NCBI GenBank assembly: GCA_035710515.1
Contig: DASTDE010000004.1
Span: 248,001-312,000 of the forward strand
DNA from: Candidatus Rubrimentiphilum sp.
GTDB lineage: Bacteria; Vulcanimicrobiota; Vulcanimicrobiia; Vulcanimicrobiales; Vulcanimicrobiaceae
Direction of reading: 5' to 3'
DNA length: 64,000 nucleotides
In this document: positions 43,939-50,464 of the stretch, piece after piece
Layout of the letters: each line of letters starts with the position of its first letter
How positions within the stretch are numbered: position 1 is the first letter of the stretch
The notes under the pieces: model-generated
Databases searched by the model: none
What the model saw: only the letters and a program-made list of their open reading frames with translations
What the model was told of the DNA's origin: nothing
Made by a program: the position numbers and the translations under genes

Positions 43939-45914
43939 TCGCCGCGCGCGCGCTCGCGAGTCTAGTTCCGGCGGCTTGCCTGTTAACGGCATGCGGCGGC
44001 GGCAGCGCAGGCAGCGTCACGCCGCCAAGCGTTCCGGTGAGCGGTGGAACATCCGCGGTTTACGTCGCCAACGTACGCCTGGCAAACGTTATGCGCTTCG
44101 CTGCCGATGCAAACGGCTCGCCCACCCCGACGGTAATCGTACAAGGCGGTTTAACGCCCAACGCGATGGCCTTTGACACCGCGGGAAATTTGTACGTCGC
44201 CGGTACCAACAACGCGATCACGGTCTATAAACCGTTTACGTCAACCGCATCCGCAACGATCGCGAATTCGCAAATCTGCAAGCTCGGCGGAATTGCAATT
44301 GATGCTTCCGGTGCAGTCTATATCTCGGATCCGATCTGCGATCAGATCCTCAAGCTCGTGCCGCAGTCCGGCGGCGCCTATGCGCTCGCGTGGTCCATCG
44401 CAGGAACGCGCACCGCGCTCTCGGGCCCTTCCGGCGTCGCCGTCGACTCGAGCGGCGACGTCTTTGCACTCAATCAGCCGGACTCGGTTCACAGCGCGCC
44501 CGCGGCGGTCACGGAGTACAGTCCGGTGGGCGCCTCGGGCCCGAGCAACCTTACGCCTATAGCGACGATCACCGGCGGAAGCTTCCCCACCGACGTTCGC
44601 GGTTTCGGTGCGGATGCCGACGGCGACGTGTTCGTCGCATCGCCGGCACAGATCGGGGAATACGTTCACGACGCTAGCGGATATCATCTCGCCGGCACGA
44701 TCGCCGACACCAATCTGTGCGGAATAGAATCCATTGCAACCGCGCAAACGGGCAGCGGCTCGACGCTCGCGCGTTACGTCATCGCGGCAAACAGCTGCGG
44801 GCCGCGCAGCACCGGCAACGGAACGCTGACAACATTCGACGTCACCACGCCGCTCTCGGGCACACAGGATCCCACGCCGCTCGTCGTCGCAGGAAGTGCG
44901 ACGTCGATGTTCGTCTCGACCGGATCGGCGCTCGCCTTTGACGGCACGGGCAGCTCCGGCGCGAGCACCTACGTCGGAAATCCGCTGCTGGACACGGTTA
45001 CAGGCTACTGTTTGTGCAGCAGCGGCGGTCCGCCGCAATACCAACTTGCTTTGGGTTATCCGGGCTTGGACGGCGTTCAAGCAATCTGGTTCGCGGGCGG
45101 AAGAATGTATTCGAGCGACGGCAGCACGCCGGCGATATCAGTGTACGCGCAGCCGCCGGACGGCGCGCCCGCTCCGCTTTCGCCCGCGCCATTGCTTCGT
45201 ATTCAAGGAAGCAACACGCGTTTCTGCGGGACGGCCAGCGTCGTGACCGATCGTTCACAAAACGTGTACGTCAGCAACGATTGCAGTACCAGCGGCGGAG
45301 GCGCTAACTCGAATACGCTCGAGCGGTTCGATGCGCCGTCGCTCAGCGCCGGCGGAAATCAGAATCTTACTCCGGCGTGGATTACGACAGGTGGTCCCTG
45401 TCCGGGCACGCCCAGCGCGAGTACGCTTTGCAATCCGCAGCAACTTGCGATCGATCCTCTCGGCAACATCTACGTGACGAACTACGGCGGAAACTCGATC
45501 GTCGAATACTCGTCTTCGGGCACTCTTCTGTCGGTGATGACCGCCAATCCGCTGCTGTTGCACCGCCCGAGCGGCATCGCGATCGATAGCACCGGAAATC
45601 TGATCGTCTACAGCGACGCCGAAGCCGACGCGTTTGGAAACTATCCGGGACTCGTGGAGTACTTTGCCCGGCCAACCGGCAGCGGCACAGTGACCCTTAG
45701 CGCGATCAAGACCCTGAGCGGCAGCGGCACGACGCTCCCGAGCAGCCAGTTCGGCCAAATCGCCCTCGACCCGCAAGGCAACCTCTTCATCAACCTCTTC
45801 AAGACGATCGTCGTCTACGCGCCGGCGGCTTCCGGCGACACCGCGCCCATACGGACCATCACGCTTCCCAGCGGCGCCGGCGGCACGGGGTTGGCAATCT
45901 CGCCCGCGCCTTGA
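43935..45914 (+). CDS. NHL-repeat beta-propeller lipoprotein
   Basis: A 659-residue lipoprotein (LVPAACLLTACGGG lipobox) built of repeated blades of the NHL/SMP-30 type: NAMAFDTAGNLYVAGTNNAI, GIAIDASGAVYISD, GVAVDSSGDVFALNQ, LAIDPLGNIYVTNYG and GIAIDSTGNLIVYSD. Such propellers bind ligands or proteins outside the cell; no enzymatic motif is seen. Start is GTG at 43935, overlapping the previous stop, so the two lipoproteins are probably co-expressed. Its stop overlaps the -35 of the infC promoter. Confidence 0.85.
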   Translation: MIAARALASLVPAACLLTACGGGSAGSVTPPSVPVSGGTSAVYVANVRLANVMRFAADANGSPTPTVIVQGGLTPNAMAFDTAGNLYVAGTNNAITVYKPFTSTASATIANSQICKLGGIAIDASGAVYISDPICDQILKLVPQSGGAYALAWSIAGTRTALSGPSGVAVDSSGDVFALNQPDSVHSAPAAVTEYSPVGASGPSNLTPIATITGGSFPTDVRGFGADADGDVFVASPAQIGEYVHDASGYHLAGTIADTNLCGIESIATAQTGSGSTLARYVIAANSCGPRSTGNGTLTTFDVTTPLSGTQDPTPLVVAGSATSMFVSTGSALAFDGTGSSGASTYVGNPLLDTVTGYCLCSSGGPPQYQLALGYPGLDGVQAIWFAGGRMYSSDGSTPAISVYAQPPDGAPAPLSPAPLLRIQGSNTRFCGTASVVTDRSQNVYVSNDCSTSGGGANSNTLERFDAPSLSAGGNQNLTPAWITTGGPCPGTPSASTLCNPQQLAIDPLGNIYVTNYGGNSIVEYSSSGTLLSVMTANPLLLHRPSGIAIDSTGNLIVYSDAEADAFGNYPGLVEYFARPTGSGTVTLSAIKTLSGSGTTLPSSQFGQIALDPQGNLFINLFKTIVVYAPAASGDTAPIRTITLPSGAGGTGLAISPAP

Positions 45915-45941
45915 CGCTCCCCCGTCAGGCTGTGGTATGCT
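45911..45941 (+). promoter_or_regulatory. Promoter of the infC-rpmI-rplT operon
   Basis: TTGACG (45911-45916) and TATGCT (45936-45941) are separated by 19 bases, somewhat long for sigma-70. Transcription from here would give a leader of about 145 bases before infC. The leader contains a hairpin CCGGAT...ATCCGG near 45973-45995. Confidence 0.55.
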
Positions 45942-46040
45942 CCGTAAGCCGAAGTGGGGCTTGCGCCCTCACCGGATGCCTTGCGGCGATCCGGTCTTCA
46001 TCGAAGGAGCCGCCGGCCGGTTCCACAAGATGGGGTCGCT

Positions 46041-46069
46041 TGCTTGACGTTCGGCAACGCCCTTTTTTA
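46041..46069 (+). terminator. Possible attenuator in the infC leader
   Basis: A short stem (CGTT-CGGC-AACG), possibly extended by upstream GGG pairing with CCC, is followed directly by TTTTTT, 12 bases before the infC ribosome-binding site. The placement fits premature termination control of the operon, which in other bacteria responds to L20. The hairpin itself is weak. Confidence 0.4.
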
Positions 46070-46092
46070 TTTGTCCAAACAGGAGTAACGCA

Positions 46093-46665
46093 ATAGCTCG
46101 ACCGCTCAGAGTAAACGACCAAATTCGCATCCGCCAGGTTCGCGTCATCGACGAAGACGGCGCACAACTTGGGATCCTGCCCACGGAGGAAGCTCTGGCG
46201 CGTGCACGCACCGCCGGGCTCGACCTCATCGAAGTCTCGCCCACGGCCTCACCGCCGGTGTGCAAGATCGGCGACTACGGACGTTTGAAGTACGAGCAGG
46301 CGAAAAAAGACAAAGACGCCCGCAAGAAACAGAAGAGCTTCGAACTCAAGGAAGTGAAGCTCAGACCGAAGATCGAGACGCACGATTACGAGACGAAGGC
46401 CCGCATGGCCGAGCGTCTGCTGCTCGACGGCAGCAAGATAAAAGTCACGATCATGTTTCGCGGACGAGAAATCACGTATACGTCCTTCGGGAAGAAATTG
46501 CTCGATCGTATGGCTGAGGATATGACGCCGATTGCCACGATCGAACGCGACGCCAAACTCGAAGGCAAGAACATGTTCATGATCCTCGCGCCTCGCGCGG
46601 TGCCTACCGGTCCGCCGAAGTTCACCAGCCTGGCAGCGAAGTCCAAGGAGAAAAAAAGTGCCTAA
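46093..46665 (+). CDS. infC: Translation initiation factor IF-3, ATA start
   Basis: IF-3 binds the 30S subunit, blocks premature 50S joining and rejects non-canonical start codons. The sequence from 46093 reads ARPLRVNDQIRIRQVRVID after the initiator Met, then GLDLIEVSPTASPPVCKIGDYGR, the linker rich in Lys, and the C-domain FRGREITYTSFGKKLLDRM. The start must be ATA: it lies seven bases after AGGAG, and no ATG/GTG/TTG precedes the conserved N-terminus. A start at the later GTG (46258) would remove most of the N-domain. A rare AUA start fits autoregulation, because IF-3 itself discriminates against such codons (AUU in E. coli infC). Overlaps rpmI by eight bases. Confidence 0.95.
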   Translation: MARPLRVNDQIRIRQVRVIDEDGAQLGILPTEEALARARTAGLDLIEVSPTASPPVCKIGDYGRLKYEQAKKDKDARKKQKSFELKEVKLRPKIETHDYETKARMAERLLLDGSKIKVTIMFRGREITYTSFGKKLLDRMAEDMTPIATIERDAKLEGKNMFMILAPRAVPTGPPKFTSLAAKSKEKKSA

Positions 46666-46864
46666 GATTCGTACCCACCGCGGTACAGCAAAACGCGTGA
46701 AGGTGAGCGCTAATGGAAAGGTGACGCACCGTCACCAATTCAGCGGCTGCGGCCACATCATGAGCAAGCGGTCGCGCAAGCGCAAACGCAAGTTCCGCAA
46801 GGATCAGTCCGTCTTTCCAGGCGATCTCAAGCGCTTGGCGCCGACGATCCCGTACTTGGTGTAA
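46658..46864 (+). CDS. rpmI: 50S ribosomal protein L35
   Basis: A 68-residue basic protein matching L35 throughout: MPKIRTHRGTAKRVKVSANG, RHQFSGCGHIMSKRSRKRKR and the ending LAPTIPYLV. Start is GTG at 46658, inside the end of infC, so translation is coupled. Second gene of the conserved infC-rpmI-rplT operon. Confidence 0.98.
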   Translation: MPKIRTHRGTAKRVKVSANGKVTHRHQFSGCGHIMSKRSRKRKRKFRKDQSVFPGDLKRLAPTIPYLV

Positions 46865-46865
46865 C

Positions 46866-47225
46866 ATGGCACGAATCAAACGCGGCGTACACGGCCTCAA
46901 ACACCGGCGCAAAGTCATGAAGCTCGTCAAGGGCTTCCGCGCTGCCCGCCGGCGCAATTACCGGGTTGCGAATGAAGCGCTGCTTCACTCGCTGTCCTAT
47001 GCCTATCGCGACCGGCGCGTGCGCAAGCGCGATTTCCGCTCGCTCTGGATCAGCCGCATCAACGCGGCGGCGCGCAAAGAGGGCTTGAGTTATTCGGTCT
47101 TCATGAACGGCTTGAAGAAGTCGGGCATCACGCTCAACCGCAAGACGCTGGCGGAGTTGGCGGTCTCGGACGCCTCGGCGTTCGGATCGCTCCTCAAGAC
47201 AGCGAAAAAAGCTGTAGGCCTTTAG
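46866..47225 (+). CDS. rplT: 50S ribosomal protein L20
   Basis: A 119-residue protein (MARIKRGVHGLKHRRKVMKL; NYRVANEALLHSLSYAYRDRR; FMNGLKKSGITLNRK) needed for early 50S assembly; in several bacteria it represses its own operon by binding the leader or inter-gene RNA. It begins one base after rpmI. Its stop overlaps the stop of the convergent small gene (TTTAG shared). Confidence 0.98.
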   Translation: MARIKRGVHGLKHRRKVMKLVKGFRAARRRNYRVANEALLHSLSYAYRDRRVRKRDFRSLWISRINAAARKEGLSYSVFMNGLKKSGITLNRKTLAELAVSDASAFGSLLKTAKKAVGL

Positions 47226-47500
47226 TCGTCGCCGTTGGCTAACCGGCGGCCCGTCGCTTCGATCACTTTGCCGAGCATGCTCACGGCTTCCGCGCGAGAC
47301 GCATTGCTGAACATGTACTTCAGTTTGTCGTCCGAGTCTTCGACGATCAGGACGGCGCGTTTTCCCGAGCGGACGGCCGCGATGAGTTTGTTGAGGTAGG
47401 CTTCATCTTCGGGCGCCAAAACGGACGCGGCAATATGCTCGCGATTCCCTTCGCTCAAAAGATATTTCAGGACCGCATTAACGTCCCGTGGAGTGTCCAC
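47222..47500 (-). CDS. Small hypothetical protein
   Basis: A 92-residue soluble, acidic protein starting at GTG (MDTPRDVNAVLKYLLSEGN). It looks alpha/beta with a hydrophobic strand RAVLIVEDSDDKLKYMFSNAS and a helical end SMLGKVIEATGRRL. No motif or family is recognised. It is convergent with rplT and shares bases of its stop codon. Confidence 0.6.
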   Translation of the reverse strand: MDTPRDVNAVLKYLLSEGNREHIAASVLAPEDEAYLNKLIAAVRSGKRAVLIVEDSDDKLKYMFSNASRAEAVSMLGKVIEATGRRLANGDD

Positions 47501-47594
47501 CGCCTAGCCTCCCATGACAAGAACCCGCCGCCTCTATTAAAACCCATTCGGCGGACGGTTTGTACCTAGTTTATCGACTCTTGACGAAATCTAG

Positions 47595-48134
47595 TTAAGC
47601 GGGTCGCTTGCTCAACCATAGGAGCGCGACCATCGTCTTCATATCCACGATCTCGCCGCTTGCTTGCATTCGCCAAGCGTCTTGAAACGATACCTGCCGC
47701 ACCTCGATGTTTTCATCCTGCTCGAGTTGTTGAGGGCCCGCTTGCAGCTCGCGCGCCGCGTACAAGTGCACGCATTCCGTGCAAAACCCGGGGGTCGGAT
47801 AGAGAGTGCCTAGCAGTTCCCAGGAAGCAGCCGAGTAGCCGGTCTCTTCCTTTAGTTCGCGTTTCGCGTCGGCCAGCGGATCTTCGTCAGGCTCAGCGGT
47901 GCCCGCCGGAATCTCCCATAAGCTCCGGCCCGCCGGGTGCCGGTATTGGCGGATCAGGATGATTCCGCCATCGCTTGGCAAGGCAGCGATGGCGATAGAG
48001 CCCGGATGCTCAACGAGTTCGACCTCGTGTCGCTTCCCCTCAAGTTCCACGGTGTCGACCCGCACGCGAAAGATGCGTCCGGCGTAGATTTCCTTACTAG
48101 CGATGACTTTGGGCGCGTCCGGCACTGTGCTCAT
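47595..48134 (-). CDS. NUDIX hydrolase, ADP-ribose pyrophosphatase-like
   Basis: A 179-residue enzyme predicted to hydrolyse ADP-ribose or related nucleoside diphosphates. The Nudix box is intact (GTAEPDEDPLADAKRELKEE then TGY), preceded by LIRQYRHPAGRSLWEIPAG, typical of the NudF/ADPRase group, and followed by YPTPGFCTE. The start at ATG 48134 (MSTVPDAPKVIASKEIYAG) fits family length; the frame runs 11 codons further upstream. Divergent from the small membrane-protein gene. Confidence 0.93.
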   Translation of the reverse strand: MSTVPDAPKVIASKEIYAGRIFRVRVDTVELEGKRHEVELVEHPGSIAIAALPSDGGIILIRQYRHPAGRSLWEIPAGTAEPDEDPLADAKRELKEETGYSAASWELLGTLYPTPGFCTECVHLYAARELQAGPQQLEQDENIEVRQVSFQDAWRMQASGEIVDMKTMVALLWLSKRPA

Positions 48135-48183
48135 CCATACCCATTGACGGGGAACGCCGCGCACGCCTCGTACAGGTGCAAGC

Positions 48184-48396
48184 GTGCGCCGCCGTCAGAC
48201 CTCCATCGGGCAAGAACTCGTCTGGCTCTTGATCTTTTGCGCGATCTTTGGCGTGGTTACGGCGATCGTCTTGAGATTGGCCGCGTCCGCGCACTTCAAC
48301 GATCGCATCGCCATCACGCTTGCGGCGATCGTCGTGGGCCTCATCGTCATTGCGTTGCGCGCCCGTTTCATAGGCCGGGATGCTCGGATCTCATAA
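48184..48396 (+). CDS. Small membrane protein with two transmembrane segments
   Basis: A 70-residue protein with a basic N-terminus and two hydrophobic helices (LVWLLIFCAIFGVVTAIVL and ITLAAIVVGLIVIALRA) joined by a short loop. Start GTG. It overlaps the methyltransferase gene by 17 bases. No family is recognised. Confidence 0.55.
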   Translation: MRRRQTSIGQELVWLLIFCAIFGVVTAIVLRLAASAHFNDRIAITLAAIVVGLIVIALRARFIGRDARIS

Positions 48397-49141
48397 TCCG
48401 CGGCTGGACCGTGTGCGCGCGTTGCGCACGAAAAAGGGGCGCCGCGAGCAGGGACGGTTTGCTATCGAGGGAGCGACGCTCTTGCACGAGGCCGTGCGGA
48501 GCAGCGTCCGGATCGAGGAGCTCTTCGGCACCCCCGCGGCTCTAGAATCATCGCAGACTGCGCGTGACCTGGAGGCGGCCGGCGTTCCGGCCTACCGCGT
48601 GGACGAGCGGACGATGCGCCGCATCTCGGACTTGGAGACCGCCCCCGGCTTGGTCGCGGTCGCTCCGATCGCGTTCCACTCTTTGAGCGAGGTCTTCGCG
48701 CAGCCAGGGCTCGTGCTCGCCCTGGCCGGCCTCAGCGACCCGGGCAACGCCGGGACGCTGCTGCGCGCGGCCGAGGCCTTCGGCGTATCGGGCGTCGTCT
48801 TCGGCTCGCATTCCGTCGAGCCGTACGCTCCCAAGGTCGTCCGCGGCTCCATGGGCTCGCTCTTCCGGCTCCGCCTGGCCGTGGCGTCCCCGGCGGAGAC
48901 CGCGGCCGCGGCAGAGGGCTGGGACGTGACCGGCTTGGACTCGGCCGGAGCGCCCATCGAGGCCCTCGAGTGGGCCTCCAAAACGCTGCTGGTCGTAGGC
49001 CAAGAGCGGCACGGTCTGGGGGAGTGGGAGCCCGTCTGCACACGCTTGGCGGCCATCAGCATGAAGGGCCGGCTTGAGAGTTTGAACGCGGCCTTGGCAG
49101 GCGGAATCGCCCTCTACGAGGCGGCCAAGCGCGTCCCGTAA
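48380..49141 (+). CDS. TrmH/SpoU-family RNA 2'-O-methyltransferase
   Basis: SPOUT-class methyltransferase (253 residues) for rRNA or tRNA ribose. An N-terminal SpoU substrate-binding domain (GRREQGRFAIEGATLLHEA) precedes the knotted catalytic domain with motif 1 LSDPGNAGTLLRAAEAFG, motif 2 VVGQERHGL and motif 3 ISMKGRLESLNAALAGGIAL. The order resembles RlmB/TsnR-like enzymes, but the target nucleotide cannot be assigned. Confidence 0.93.
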   Translation: MLGSHNPRLDRVRALRTKKGRREQGRFAIEGATLLHEAVRSSVRIEELFGTPAALESSQTARDLEAAGVPAYRVDERTMRRISDLETAPGLVAVAPIAFHSLSEVFAQPGLVLALAGLSDPGNAGTLLRAAEAFGVSGVVFGSHSVEPYAPKVVRGSMGSLFRLRLAVASPAETAAAAEGWDVTGLDSAGAPIEALEWASKTLLVVGQERHGLGEWEPVCTRLAAISMKGRLESLNAALAGGIALYEAAKRVP

Positions 49142-49203
49142 CGAGTCTGTCAAGAGAGTCTAGACAGGCCAAAAAGTCAAGACTACCCTGTGGAAAAGTC
49201 GCA

Positions 49204-49212
49204 TGCTATACT
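49204..49212 (+). promoter_or_regulatory. Extended -10 promoter element upstream of the short ORF and pheS
   Basis: TGCTATACT has an extended -10 TG and the hexamer TATACT. The -35 is poor. It would give a transcript with a short leader for the 33-residue ORF, then the terminator and pheST. Confidence 0.5.
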
Positions 49213-49263
49213 GCTTGCATTCGCATGGGGGACGGGCCACCAAGCCCGCCCAGAAGGAGACCG

Positions 49264-49365
49264 ATGGCCACGTCCGAGTTCTTCTGGAAACTCTTCAAAT
49301 CGACGGGATCGATCAACGCGTATCTGATTTATCGGCAACTGCACCCAACGTCGGTACCCACCTGA
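49264..49365 (+). CDS. Short YqzL-like ORF upstream of pheS
   Basis: A 33-codon ORF (ATG 49264, TGA 49363-49365) begins six bases after AGAAGGAGA. The product starts MATSEFFWKLFKSTGSINAY, continues LIYRQLHP and ends SVPT. The pattern FxWK-F-TG-AYL-Y-L resembles YqzL-like micro-proteins of unknown role. The alternative is a leader peptide: it is followed by a terminator in front of pheS, and it has two consecutive Phe codons, but not the Phe-dense run of classical pheST attenuation leaders. Confidence 0.65.
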   Translation: MATSEFFWKLFKSTGSINAYLIYRQLHPTSVPT

Positions 49366-49390
49366 CCAAAAGCGAAAGGCAGACTCCAAA

Positions 49391-49419
49391 GCGCCCGGAA
49401 ATAAGCCCCGGGCGTTTTT
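49391..49419 (+). terminator. Rho-independent terminator/attenuator before pheS
   Basis: Stem CGCCCGG (49392-49398) with CCGGGCG (49408-49414), loop of nine bases, then TTTTT. It ends 13 bases before the pheS ATG, so most transcripts from the upstream promoter should stop here unless read-through is regulated. Confidence 0.8.
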
Positions 49420-49432
49420 ATTTCTCAACAGA

Positions 49433-50464
49433 ATGACATTAAACGAAAGCCTCGAGCAACTGCGCGCCCGATTCGAAGCTGCGCTGCGCGAAGCGGGAGA
49501 CGCGCACTCGCTCGATTCGGTGCGCGTCGCGTTTTTGGGCCGCAGCGGCGAAGTGACCGCGCTGCGCCGCAGCATCGGCAAGCTTCCGCCTGCGGAGCGT
49601 CCCGGCGCGGGCGCTGCGATCAACGAGGCGGTCGACGCCATGGAGAGCGCGCTGCGCATCGCGCAGGATGCCGTCGACTCGCGGGACGTCGGCGCGAAGC
49701 TCTCCGAGCGCATAGACGTCAGCTATCCGGCGGTTGCACCGCCTCGCGGATCGATCCATCCGATGCGCCGCGTCATGCACGATGTCTGTGCCTACTTCGA
49801 GCGCCACGGCTTCGCGGTTGTCGTCGGTCCTGAGATCGAACCGGACTATTACAATTTCGATGCGCTGAACATTCCGCCGGATCATCCGGCGCGCGAAGGC
49901 TTCGATTCGTTTTTCGTGACGCCCAATCTGTTGCTGCGGCCGCACACCTCGCCGATGCAGATCCGCACGATGCAGCAGCACCGTCCGCCCATCGCGGTCG
50001 TGGTCCCCGGCACGTGCTACCGGCGCGACGCGGTCGACGCGCGCCACCTGTATCAATTCAATCAGTGCGAAGGGCTGCTGGTGGACGAGGGCGTGCACAT
50101 GGGACATCTGAAGGGCATGCTCACCGGGATGTGCCGCGAGCTGTACGGTTCGGAGCAGCAATTGCGTTTCCGGCCATCGTACTTTCCGTTCACCGAGCCG
50201 AGCGCGGAGGTCGATACGACGTGCCCGCTCTGCCGCGGCGCGGGCGGCGTCTGCCGCATGTGCGGCGGCTCGGGATGGATCGAGCTGGGCGGCGCGGGCA
50301 TGGTGCATCCGAACGTGCTCCGCAACGTCGGCTACGATCCGGATATCTACTCCGGATGGGCGTTCGGATTCGGCGTCGAGCGGATGGCGCTCGTGCGCTA
50401 TGACGTCGACGACATCCGCCGCTTCTTCGAAAACGACCCCGCGTTCTTGGAACAGCTCGCTTAA
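49433..50464 (+). CDS. pheS: Phenylalanyl-tRNA synthetase alpha subunit
   Basis: Catalytic subunit (343 residues) of the alpha2-beta2 synthetase. The N-terminal coiled coil is followed by class II motifs: HPMRRVMHDVCAYFERHGF, PHTSPMQIRTMQQHRPP, motif 2 PGTCYRRDAVDARHLYQFNQ and motif 3 WAFGFGVERMAL. Between motifs 2 and 3 lies a four-Cys cluster (CPLC then CRMCGGSGW), a zinc-ribbon-like insert found in some PheS lineages. The ATG has no obvious ribosome-binding site and follows a terminator. Its stop overlaps pheT (TAATG). Confidence 0.98.
   Translation: MTLNESLEQLRARFEAALREAGDAHSLDSVRVAFLGRSGEVTALRRSIGKLPPAERPGAGAAINEAVDAMESALRIAQDAVDSRDVGAKLSERIDVSYPAVAPPRGSIHPMRRVMHDVCAYFERHGFAVVVGPEIEPDYYNFDALNIPPDHPAREGFDSFFVTPNLLLRPHTSPMQIRTMQQHRPPIAVVVPGTCYRRDAVDARHLYQFNQCEGLLVDEGVHMGHLKGMLTGMCRELYGSEQQLRFRPSYFPFTEPSAEVDTTCPLCRGAGGVCRMCGGSGWIELGGAGMVHPNVLRNVGYDPDIYSGWAFGFGVERMALVRYDVDDIRRFFENDPAFLEQLA

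Noticed and set aside
49142-49432. T-box riboswitch upstream of pheS
   Set aside because: I find no T-box core sequence (TGGNACCGCG-like) or specifier stem; only a short ORF and a terminator are visible.
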